Shown: positions 27,564-34,647 of the stretch, piece by piece
Numbering within the stretch: position 1 is the first letter of the stretch
How the letters are laid out: every line of letters begins with the position of its first letter
Source of the DNA: Clostridia bacterium
GTDB taxonomy: Bacteria; Bacillota; Clostridia; Oscillospirales; CAG-272
Direction of reading: 5' to 3'
DNA: 51,096 bases
Assembly (NCBI GenBank): GCA_017522125.1
Contig: JAFXAC010000091.1
Coordinates: 1-51,096, forward strand
Notes under the pieces: generated by a model
What the model saw: only the letters and a program-made list of their open reading frames with translations
Told to the model about the DNA's origin: nothing
Databases searched by the model: none
Program-made: the position numbers and the translations under genes

Positions 27564-27667
27564 GTTTGCCGAAAGGCAAACACATCACTCGCCGTAGGCG
27601 AACATCACTGCGCCAACGGCGCAACATCATTACGGCGAAGCCGTACATCATTTGCGCCAGCGGCGCA
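27564..27667. repeat. Hairpin array 4
   Basis: This is the most regular array. Five perfect hairpins: 27564-27581 (GTTTGCC/GGCAAAC), 27589-27601 (TCGCC/GGCGA), 27609-27623 (TGCGCC/GGCGCA), 27631-27645 (TACGGC/GCCGTA) and 27653-27667 (TGCGCC/GGCGCA). Loops are GAAA, GTA, AAC, GAA and AGC. The linker is ACATCAC or ACATCAT, seven bases, at 27582, 27602, 27624 and 27645 (the last shares one base with the stem). In the minus sense the array lies between the lipoprotein stop (27673-27675) and the terminator. Confidence 0.88.
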
Positions 27668-27672
27668 TTTTT

Positions 27673-28116
27673 TTATTGCGCGGGCGGTGTTGAAACCTCC
27701 GCGGCGGCAAGGAGAGCGTCAAAGATATCCTTGTTGAAATCAACTATCTTATATCTGCCTTCTCTGCCCGAATTGACTATCGGATTGATATATATCTCGG
27801 ACACCTCGTCGTTGATGTAGAATACCTGATCCTCAATGGCTATCCTGTAGTACTGCCTTTGCTTGAACACGGTATCGGTGTCATCATCGTCGTCGAATTT
27901 TTCGTAGGTGCAGCCGTTAAGCATATCAATGAAAGCCGTTATCTGCGTCTGATCCTTGATGACGTATATTCCGCCGCCCTTTCTCACGTCGTTGATGGTG
28001 ATAAGATCGGTCTGGTCGATCGACGCAAAGGGGCGTCCGTTGGGATAGCACGCCGAAAGCAGAAGGGCGCAAAGCGCAAAGAGCGCGATAAGAGATATCT
28101 TTCGGGAACGAAGCAT
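27673..28116 (-). CDS. Hypothetical lipoprotein
   Basis: A 147-residue protein with a clear lipoprotein signal (MLRSRKISLIALFALCALLL, lipobox LSAC at about residue 23). The mature part has alternating beta-like segments (GGGIYVIKDQTQITAFIDML, YYRIAIEDQVFYINDEVSEI) and an acidic stretch DDDDDTD. No family is recognised. AAAAGGAG lies before the ATG. It follows the alcohol dehydrogenase gene by 27 bp on the same strand and is probably co-transcribed. Its stop is followed by hairpin array 4. Confidence 0.75.
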   Translation of the reverse strand: MLRSRKISLIALFALCALLLSACYPNGRPFASIDQTDLITINDVRKGGGIYVIKDQTQITAFIDMLNGCTYEKFDDDDDTDTVFKQRQYYRIAIEDQVFYINDEVSEIYINPIVNSGREGRYKIVDFNKDIFDALLAAAEVSTPPAQ

Positions 28117-28143
28117 TTTTGATGTTCTCCTTTTAATTTTAGC

Positions 28144-29256
28144 TTAGTCCTCGGCTACGAATGCGATCTTGAGGCCTTCCATGGAGATGTTCATTTCCAT
28201 AGCCTCGTTCATCTTGTCGAGGGGATACTTGTGGGTAAGAAGGTCGGTAATGGGCAGACCTCTGTCCTGAGCTTCCTTGAGGAAGGAGAAGGACTGAATC
28301 CAGTCCTGAGCCTGATAGGTCCAAGAGCCGATGACCTTAACTTCCTTGTTGCAAAGGTCGAGGTGGGGGTTGTAGGTGGTGTCGCCGTTGTTTACGAAGA
28401 AGCCAAGCTCGCAGTAGGAGCCGCCGCGACGGACGTAGCTCCAAGCCTTGGAAGCAGCCTTGGGAGAGCCCGTGCACTGGAAGAGCATTTCTGCGCCAAG
28501 TCCGCCCGTGATAGCCTTTACCTGCTCGGTGGCGTCAGCGTCGCCTGCGTTTACGGTGTAAGCCGCGCCGAGGCGCTTAGCCATAGCAAGACGCTTTTCG
28601 TCCATATCGCAAGCGATGATGTTGCGAACGCCAAGGCAACGAACCATAGCGAGAAGGAGAAGTCCGATAGGTCCGCAGCCCTGAACGAGAACGTAGGAAT
28701 CGAACTTGAAGTCGAATATCTTCTTAGCCTGCTCAACGGCGTGAACGATAACAGCCGCGGGCTCGATAAGAATGCGAAGGTCGCGGTCCATATCGGAAAC
28801 GTTGAATACGACGCCGCCTGCGTTGACCTTCATATATTCGCCGAACCAGCCGTTGAAGTAGTTAGCCTCACCGGGCATAAGTCCGAAGATCTCGCCGCCC
28901 TCGCAAAGGTGAACGATCTCGGGCTTGAACTTGCAAACGTCGCACTCGCCGCAGGGCTTAAGTCCCGTAACGATCTTGTCGCCGACTGCAAGGGGCTTGC
29001 CCGTGTAGTCCTTGGTTATATTTTTGCCGAGCTTAACGATGGTACCCGTACCCTCGTGGCCGAGCTGAACGGGGCAGTATCCGAAGGGATCGCCCTTGAA
29101 TTCGTGAACGTCGGTGCCGCAGATGCCGCAGCCCTCGACCTTAACGAGTATCTCGTCGTCGCCGATCTCGGGAATGGGAAGCTCCTTGAGAACCATTTTG
29201 CGGGGCTCTTCAAGTACGGAAATTTTTGCGGTCTTGGGGATATCAAATTGTGCCAT
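28144..29256 (-). CDS. Zinc-dependent medium-chain alcohol dehydrogenase
   Basis: A 370-residue enzyme of the MDR superfamily, sorbitol/threonine dehydrogenase-like. The catalytic zinc region is CGICGTDVHEF with GHEGTG. The structural-zinc Cys cluster is CGECDVCKFKPEIVHLC, with nine residues before the last Cys instead of the usual seven. The NAD(P)-binding motif is VQGCGPIGLLLLAM. It oxidises a polyol or secondary alcohol with NAD(P); the substrate is unknown. An AGGAAAA-type ribosome binding site precedes the ATG. It has its own promoter and is separated from the phosphatase gene by a terminator. Codon use is regular, suggesting good expression. Confidence 0.9.
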   Translation of the reverse strand: MAQFDIPKTAKISVLEEPRKMVLKELPIPEIGDDEILVKVEGCGICGTDVHEFKGDPFGYCPVQLGHEGTGTIVKLGKNITKDYTGKPLAVGDKIVTGLKPCGECDVCKFKPEIVHLCEGGEIFGLMPGEANYFNGWFGEYMKVNAGGVVFNVSDMDRDLRILIEPAAVIVHAVEQAKKIFDFKFDSYVLVQGCGPIGLLLLAMVRCLGVRNIIACDMDEKRLAMAKRLGAAYTVNAGDADATEQVKAITGGLGAEMLFQCTGSPKAASKAWSYVRRGGSYCELGFFVNNGDTTYNPHLDLCNKEVKVIGSWTYQAQDWIQSFSFLKEAQDRGLPITDLLTHKYPLDKMNEAMEMNISMEGLKIAFVAED

Positions 29257-29305
29257 TTTAGTTTTCCTCCGTTAATTTATTTATGTAGGGAATTGGCTAT
29301 TATTA

Positions 29306-29334
29306 ATTATACAATATTCTTTTAGGAATGTCAA
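29306..29334 (-). promoter_or_regulatory. Promoter of the alcohol dehydrogenase gene
   Basis: On the minus strand: TTGACA, 17-bp spacer, TATAAT. Confidence 0.85.
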
Positions 29335-29345
29335 CTATAAAAATA

Positions 29346-29370
29346 AAGCGGATGGCAACGCCATCCGCTT
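29346..29370 (-). terminator. Terminator of the alkaline phosphatase gene
   Basis: AAGCGGATGGC/GCCATCCGCTT with a three-base loop, followed on the minus strand by a T-rich tail (TATTTTTAT). Confidence 0.88.
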
Positions 29371-29382
29371 CTGTTTAAGTTT

Positions 29383-31263
29383 TTAGGGCATGGGGATAAA
29401 TCCAGACTGACCAAACTCAGTCGCGCCGAAGATGGAAGCGATGTGCTTCGCAACGTCGATGTTCTCAAGGGCATAGGTGCTGTCTACCCACTCCTTGACG
29501 CCGCCGCCGAGGGCGAACAGGGGAACGTTCGTATTGGTGTGGTTGTTGCTGGTGTAGATGTAGTTGTCTCCGTCTGCGGTAATGCCGCCGCACTCGTGGT
29601 CAGCGGTGATGATGAGCGCGGTGGTGGGGTGGAGCATAGTGAATGCGATGCAGTACGCAATGCACTCGTTGTAGCGCTCAACGCAGTTCATTGTGGATTC
29701 GTGGTCGTTGTTGTGGGAGTTCTTGTCGATATACGCTTCCTCTATCATAATGAAGAAGTTTTCGTTGTTTGCGGAAATCTGACCGAGAGCCTCGCGTGCC
29801 TTGGGAACGAGCTGACGGCGGAGCGAGGACGAGGTCGCGCCCCAAACGTAGTCTACGGCGTTTTCGGCAACGAGCGCGTCTATCTGTTCCTGAAGCACTG
29901 CGGAGTCGTTTCTGTTGTCAAGGTGGCAAAGGAAGCCCGAGGGCGTTGCGCCCGTGATAACGTCGGTGGTAACTACTGCGGTGTTGTAGCCCTTGGAGTG
30001 TGCAAGCTCGCGGACGTTCTGCACGCTCTGGTTGGTAAGCTCGTCAACGGGTATCATTCCGAGGTAGCCGTTAAGCGTCTTGTAGCCCGTAGCGAGCGCG
30101 GTCGCGGACGCGGCGGAGTCGGTGTAGGTCGCAACGCCGTTGATAACGGACTGCGAGTAGGTCTTACAGGTGGTAACTACGGGAAGTCTTGCGGCTACGA
30201 ACTCGTCTATCTTCTGCGTCTTGATGGTCATATCAATGTGGCTCTGTCCCATACCGTCGCCTATCATAAGAATGGCAGAGGTCGCCTTGGGGAAGGTGAA
30301 GGTCGACGCCTTTGCGGTGGTGGGAAGTCCCGTTACGTCAAGGGTTACGTTAGTGCCGCTTGCGTTGGCGTATTTGTTTACAAATTCGCCTGCCGCCGCG
30401 CCTACGTAATAGGACGCGCCCTGCATAACTATCTTATTGCCCGTCTGCCAGAGTATGTATTTATCGTCGCCGAGGGATATCTTTGCCGCCTCGGTGGAAA
30501 CGGTACGGTTGGTAACGCCTACGAGGAACTCGTATTCGCTCTCCTCCTTGGAGTCGTCGACCACCTCAAGCTTATAGCCGAGGTTGGAGTTTACGTAATC
30601 CGCAAGAGCAACGGCGGTAAAGTAGGTGATGCGGTCGGAGTCCTTCGGATAAACTATCTTGTAGTTTTTGATATCAACGCCGTTTATCGAGAGAGCTTTG
30701 AACATATAGGGACGGCTCTCGCGCACGTCGGGTGCGGCGGAGTTGAGGACGATAGATGACGCGCCTGCGACGACGTATTTTTCGATAAAGAAGTCAACTG
30801 CCTTTTCAAGCACTCCGTCGCTTCCGCCCGTAATGATGATGCGGTCGTTTTCAAACGCAACGCCGTAATCAAGCTCACGCATCATTTCCTGATACTTCGT
30901 GGACTCGGGGCGGTTGGTGTAGCCGATAAGTATCTCGCAAGCCGTAGCGGGAACCTCCTCGTTCTTGCCGAGGGTGTCAGCCATAAGACCGGGCTTCGTG
31001 CCGAGGGTGTCGCCGATAGCGTTGCGCACCTTCTGCGCAAGTGCTATGGTTTCGTTGCTTGCATACTCGTATCTTACTACCTTATAGGACGCAAGCTTTT
31101 CTACGGGTATTTCTACGGGGATATAAGGGCCCGTGGTTTCCTCGGGCGCGGTCGTGCCGTCCGTGGTTCCGTCAGTGCCGCCGACGGATGCGGGGGTACA
31201 GCCGACAAGCGCGAGGGTGGCCATAAGAATAGCTAAAAATAAAGCGGTTGCCTTTTTGAACAT
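29383..31263 (-). CDS. Alkaline phosphatase lipoprotein with duplicated N-terminal domain
   Basis: A 626-residue lipoprotein (lipobox ALVGC) with a Thr/Gly-rich linker. Two related domains of about 100 residues follow. Each contains the pattern [EIL]IG[VY]TNR, then an [ND][RK]I[IV][IM] strand, then a [FY]F/VN-KY[VA] helix (EILIGYTNRPES..., EFLVGVTNRTVS...). The alkaline phosphatase domain then begins with AILMIGDGMGQSHI. Metal and catalytic residues are visible: Asp in IGDGMG, Ser in YTDSAASATALATG, Asp/His in ITADHECGG and His in NHTNTNVPLFALGG. It should release phosphate from monoesters at the cell surface. The start at 31263 follows GGAGG. Transcription probably begins at the TGTGATATAAT box about 50 bp upstream. 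Confidence 0.92.
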   Translation of the reverse strand: MFKKATALFLAILMATLALVGCTPASVGGTDGTTDGTTAPEETTGPYIPVEIPVEKLASYKVVRYEYASNETIALAQKVRNAIGDTLGTKPGLMADTLGKNEEVPATACEILIGYTNRPESTKYQEMMRELDYGVAFENDRIIITGGSDGVLEKAVDFFIEKYVVAGASSIVLNSAAPDVRESRPYMFKALSINGVDIKNYKIVYPKDSDRITYFTAVALADYVNSNLGYKLEVVDDSKEESEYEFLVGVTNRTVSTEAAKISLGDDKYILWQTGNKIVMQGASYYVGAAAGEFVNKYANASGTNVTLDVTGLPTTAKASTFTFPKATSAILMIGDGMGQSHIDMTIKTQKIDEFVAARLPVVTTCKTYSQSVINGVATYTDSAASATALATGYKTLNGYLGMIPVDELTNQSVQNVRELAHSKGYNTAVVTTDVITGATPSGFLCHLDNRNDSAVLQEQIDALVAENAVDYVWGATSSSLRRQLVPKAREALGQISANNENFFIMIEEAYIDKNSHNNDHESTMNCVERYNECIAYCIAFTMLHPTTALIITADHECGGITADGDNYIYTSNNHTNTNVPLFALGGGVKEWVDSTYALENIDVAKHIASIFGATEFGQSGFIPMP

Positions 31264-31304
31264 AATTTTCCTCCGAATTTGAATATTATTCAAATATTTT
31301 TACT

Positions 31305-31313
31305 AATTATATC
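31305..31313 (-). promoter_or_regulatory. Extended -10 of the alkaline phosphatase gene
   Basis: On the minus strand TGTGATATAAT, with no clear -35. It lies about 45-50 bp upstream of the start at 31263. Confidence 0.55.
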
Positions 31314-31353
31314 ACACTTGTGCGCCGCAAATGTGAACTTTTGGTTAATTTTG

Positions 31354-32136
31354 TTATGGTATGGTGACGAAAGCGCAGACGGGAAGGTGGTCGGAAAGGA
31401 AAAAGCCGTCGCGGTCGTATTCGTCAACGACGTAGGTGCGCTCCGCCTCGCAGGGCATATCGGTGAAGATATAGTCTATCTTGATGGGATCTTTAAGCCT
31501 GCCGAAGTCGTGGAACGTGCCGCCGCACAGGCGCGTAGCGTCAGTAACGGGCGCACCGCAAAGCGCGTCGGCGGTAAAGGAACGTATTGCCGCGGAGTCG
31601 GGCAGGGCGTTCATATCGCCCGTAAGGATAAAGGGCAGACCTATCTCGGCAATGCGCTTTTTTATCACCGCCGCGCCGCGCACGCGGGCGTTTTCGCCCT
31701 CGTGGTCGAGGTGGGTGTTGATGAAAAGGAAGGGAGCGTCGGCTTCCTTGTGCTTCAGAACGAGGGCTGTGTGTATTCGGGGAAAACAGCTCTGGTCGCC
31801 TTCAAAGCGCGAGCCTGGGGTGAGGGGCGTGTCCGAAACCCAACGGTTTTCAAGGGAGAAAAGCTCCATATTTTCGTGCTTGTAGGCAACTATCACGGAC
31901 TCGCCGCGCATATTGGAATCTCTGCCGCATCCGACGGTTATGTAGCCGCGTCTTGCAAGCTCCTCGCGCAGGTAAAGGCGCATGGGATTTGTCGCCTCCT
32001 GAAAGCCGATGACGTCGGGGGAGTGCTTTTCGATAGATGCAAGCACGGTCTCGCGGCGGTTGAGGAAGCGATGCACGCCGTCCCCCGCTACGTCTACGCG
32101 CAAATTGAAGGTCATAATTTTAAGCTCTACTGACAT
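31354..32136 (-). CDS. Endonuclease/exonuclease/phosphatase-family protein
   Basis: A 260-residue EEP-fold protein without signal peptide. Motifs appear in family order: IMTFNLRVD, VIGFQEA (metal Glu), NTHLDHEGENAR, ILTGDMNA (Asp/Asn), KIDYIF and a terminal SDHLPV (Asp-His). The reaction is metal-dependent phosphodiester or phosphate cleavage; similar proteins act on nucleic acids, sphingolipids or inositol phosphates, so the substrate is open. The start at 32136 has AGGAG seven bases upstream. It lies 17 bp after the anti-sigma gene and is likely the last gene of the dusB-sigma-anti-sigma run. Confidence 0.88.
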   Translation of the reverse strand: MSVELKIMTFNLRVDVAGDGVHRFLNRRETVLASIEKHSPDVIGFQEATNPMRLYLREELARRGYITVGCGRDSNMRGESVIVAYKHENMELFSLENRWVSDTPLTPGSRFEGDQSCFPRIHTALVLKHKEADAPFLFINTHLDHEGENARVRGAAVIKKRIAEIGLPFILTGDMNALPDSAAIRSFTADALCGAPVTDATRLCGGTFHDFGRLKDPIKIDYIFTDMPCEAERTYVVDEYDRDGFFLSDHLPVCAFVTIP

Positions 32137-32153
32137 GGGGTTCTCCTTTTTTG

Positions 32154-32849
32154 TTATTGCTTCTTTTTGGCGGCAAACACGAACGCCGCGAGTGCCGCGA
32201 CGGACGATAGCGCAAATATTGCGCAAAGTCCGAAAATGATAAACGTTATGCTTTCGCTGTCAAGGGGGCTCGACTGCCCGTTTTCCGCGCCCGCCGAGGA
32301 CTCAACGCCCGCCGCCGAGGACTCAACGCTCGGTGCGGTGGTTACGGCATCGTGTGGCGGCGCGTCCGTTTCGTCGGGGGCGGCGGGGGGCGGCGCGGCG
32401 TCGTTTAGCTCCTCGTCCACTATGACGGAGCCGTTTGGCAGCGCGTCCTCGGTAGCCTTGTCGGAGCCTGTGTTAAATCTCGTCGGCGTGGACATAAAGA
32501 ACGCGGCGACAAGAAAGATGCAAAGGAAGGCGGCAACGAAGGGAATGAAGCGCGAGATGCGCGGTATCTCCTGCGCCCTGACCCTTGCGGCGGCGGCATC
32601 CGTCTTGACCGACGCCATTATGTGCGCGTGGAGTCCGCGCGGCAGAGGCGTCATTTCGGGAACGTCCACAGCCTCCTCGGTCTTTACGGTAATTTCAAGA
32701 TAGCGGCGGCATTCGGGGCATACCTCGGCGTGCTCGAAAAGCTCGCTTATTTCCTTTTCGGTAAGCTCGCCGTCTATATATTTATCCGCATACGAGGCAA
32801 AGCGGTCAAGCTGTTCACAGCTATGCCCCGATATATTTTTGTTTTCCAA
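32154..32849 (-). CDS. Anti-sigma factor with zinc-finger-like N terminus and two membrane helices
   Basis: A single protein of about 231 residues from a TTG start. The N-terminal domain has the zf-HC2/ZAS pattern (SCEQLDRFASYADKYIDGEL, then FEHAEVCPECRRYLE) that grips ECF sigma factors. A first membrane helix (RFIPFVAAFLCIFLVAAFF) is followed by a Ser/Ala/Pro/Asp-rich outside region and a second C-terminal helix (FIIFGLCAIFALSSVAALAA). It would hold the sigma factor at the membrane until a signal releases it. The TTG at 32849 is chosen because AAAGGAGG lies eight bases upstream; the in-frame ATG at 32876 has no ribosome binding site. Confidence 0.85.
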   Translation of the reverse strand: MENKNISGHSCEQLDRFASYADKYIDGELTEKEISELFEHAEVCPECRRYLEITVKTEEAVDVPEMTPLPRGLHAHIMASVKTDAAAARVRAQEIPRISRFIPFVAAFLCIFLVAAFFMSTPTRFNTGSDKATEDALPNGSVIVDEELNDAAPPPAAPDETDAPPHDAVTTAPSVESSAAGVESSAGAENGQSSPLDSESITFIIFGLCAIFALSSVAALAAFVFAAKKKQ

Positions 32850-32888
32850 GACCTTGCCTCCTTTCGTAGTACTCATTTTTTATGACGT

Positions 32889-33488
32889 TCAGCGTGGCGG
32901 AACGTTCCGTTTTTTTAGAATTTCGCACAGTTTCTTGCGCGCGCGGTGCAGTCGGCTTTTCACCGTACCCTCGGGAATGCCGAGAAGCTCCGCTATCTCC
33001 GCGTAATCGGCGTTTGCCATATGGCGCAGATATATCATTCGGCGCATATCGGGCGGCAATTCGTCCACCGCGGCGCGTACCTCCGCCGCCTCGGCGCGCC
33101 TTACGTAGTCCTCGTCGGGCGTTGGCGACGTGTCGGGAATATCTATTTCCGTTTCCTCGCCGTCCTCGTCGGTGTAAACGAGGGGAAGGGGAGCGCGTCT
33201 GCGCCTGCGCAGAACGTCAAGCGCAGAGTTGCGACAGATGCGAAGGACGTAGGAGTAGAGCGACGCCGTCGTGCCGCGATATTCGGGCAGGGCGCGCCAT
33301 AGCTTTAGGAAGGTGTCCTGCGTTGCGTCCTCGGCATCCTCGCGATGCTCCGTAAGCGAGAGGGCAAGTCCGTAAACGTAGCCCTCGTAGGCGTAAAGTA
33401 TCTCCTCGAAGGCGGCGACGTCCCCCTCCTTCGCGCGGGAAAGCACGTCCGCGCTGACTGCGGCAGGACGCTTATCTGCGGTTTTCAA
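32889..33488 (-). CDS. ECF-type RNA polymerase sigma factor
   Basis: A 199-residue sigma-70-family protein. Region 2 is FEEILYAYEGYVYGLALSLT, then HREDAEDATQDTFLKLWRAL. Region 4 is VDELPPDMRRMIYLRHMANA with the DNA-recognition helix IPEGTVKSRLHRARKKL. A long acidic insert (YTDEDGEETEIDIPDTSPTP) separates the regions. It starts with TTG behind AAAGGAGG, the same arrangement as its anti-sigma partner next downstream. Its regulon cannot be read from the window; autoregulation is common but no promoter was found directly upstream. Confidence 0.93.
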   Translation of the reverse strand: MKTADKRPAAVSADVLSRAKEGDVAAFEEILYAYEGYVYGLALSLTEHREDAEDATQDTFLKLWRALPEYRGTTASLYSYVLRICRNSALDVLRRRRRAPLPLVYTDEDGEETEIDIPDTSPTPDEDYVRRAEAAEVRAAVDELPPDMRRMIYLRHMANADYAEIAELLGIPEGTVKSRLHRARKKLCEILKKRNVPPR

Positions 33489-33521
33489 GAGGCTCGCCTC
33501 CTTTCGCGGTTTTAGTGGGAT

Positions 33522-34523
33522 TTAGGGCAAAAGCACCCGAAGCAGAGCCTCCTCGATGGCGGCGGCACTGCTTTGCGCCATTATTTCGGCGCGTGCGCGC
33601 GTTGCGCCGTGAAGCCCCTTGACGTAGTGGGAAAGCGTTACCTTTACCTCTGCCACGCCCTGACGCTCGCCCTTTTCGGCAACGCTGCGCCGCAGCTGCT
33701 CGACGGCGGTGGCGGCTATCTCCTCGGCACTCGGCGGCACGTACTCCGTGCCGTCAAGGGCGGCTGATATCTCGTTGAATATCCACGGGTTGCCCATTGC
33801 GGCTCTGCCCACGGCAAAGCCGTCACAGCCCGTTTCGCTTTTCATTTTGAGCGCGTCTGCGGCGCAGCTTATGTCACCGTTTCCGAAAACGGGAATGCGC
33901 ACCCTCTCTTTGACGAGGCGTATTATCTCGGGCATAATGCCCGGGGTGTAGAATTGCTCGCGCGTTCTCGCGTGTACGCACACGGCGGCGGCGCCCGCAC
34001 TCTCGGCGGCGGCGGCGCATTCGGGCGCGTTTAAGCTATTTAAGTCCCAGCCTGCGCGAAGCTTTACGGTCACGGGAAGGGCGGACGCGCGACAGACGGC
34101 GGAAACGATGTCGTATATTTTTTCGGGTGTGCGCATCAGCGCACTGCCCTCGCCACAGCTTACTACCTTTTTGACGGGACAGCCCATATTTATATCCACG
34201 GCGGCGGGTAAAATGCCGCAAAAGCCGCGGTACTCGCCGCTTGACAAAAGCCGCGCCGCCTCAGCCATAAATTCGCTATCCGAGCCGAATATCTGAATGG
34301 CGGTGGGTATCTCTCCGTCTATTTTGCAAAGGGCGGCGGTCTTTGTGGGGGCGCCCGCACGCGCCCCTTGCTCGTAGACGAGCGCCTTTGCCGACACCAT
34401 CTCGCTTACGGCATATTCCGCGCCCCTGTCGGCGCATATCTTGCGCATAGCGAGGTCGGTCACGCCCGCCATCGGCGCAAGCATCAGCCCGTGGCGAAGC
34501 GCGGTATTTCCTATCTTTATCAT
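33522..34523 (-). CDS. dusB: tRNA-dihydrouridine synthase DusB
   Basis: A 333-residue FMN enzyme. Key segments are LAPMAGVTDLAMRKIC, EMVSAKAL, DINMGCPVKKVVSCGEGSAL (first Cys is the catalytic acid), VKLRAGWD, VHARTREQFYTPG, VFGNGDIS and GFAVGRAAMGNPW. It reduces uridines in the tRNA D-loop. It has its own promoter and diverges from recG. The sigma factor gene follows after 33 bp on the same strand, so read-through into the sigma operon is likely. Confidence 0.95.
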   Translation of the reverse strand: MIKIGNTALRHGLMLAPMAGVTDLAMRKICADRGAEYAVSEMVSAKALVYEQGARAGAPTKTAALCKIDGEIPTAIQIFGSDSEFMAEAARLLSSGEYRGFCGILPAAVDINMGCPVKKVVSCGEGSALMRTPEKIYDIVSAVCRASALPVTVKLRAGWDLNSLNAPECAAAAESAGAAAVCVHARTREQFYTPGIMPEIIRLVKERVRIPVFGNGDISCAADALKMKSETGCDGFAVGRAAMGNPWIFNEISAALDGTEYVPPSAEEIAATAVEQLRRSVAEKGERQGVAEVKVTLSHYVKGLHGATRARAEIMAQSSAAAIEEALLRVLLP

Positions 34524-34552
34524 CGTGTCACCATAGTAATCTTAATAAAATA

Positions 34553-34581
34553 ATAATATCACAGAAAATGGTACAAGTCAA
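34553..34581 (-). promoter_or_regulatory. dusB promoter
   Basis: On the minus strand: TTGACT, 17-bp spacer, TATTAT with TGTGA upstream of the -10. Confidence 0.75.
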
Positions 34582-34595
34582 TATTAAATCGGCAC

Positions 34596-34625
34596 TTGAC
34601 GGAAAGTGGTAATAAGTGGTATAAT
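34596..34625 (+). promoter_or_regulatory. recG promoter
   Basis: TTGACG (34596-34601), 18-bp spacer, TATAAT (34620-34625). The -35 lies only 15 bp from that of the divergent dusB promoter. Confidence 0.78.
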
Positions 34626-34647
34626 TAGAAAAAAAGGCGGTGGTAAG

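Noticed and set aside
27564-27667. CRISPR array
   Set aside because: Units are 13-18 bp palindromes with 7-nt constant linkers. There is no long direct repeat and no 30-40-nt spacers, and no cas genes are present in the window.
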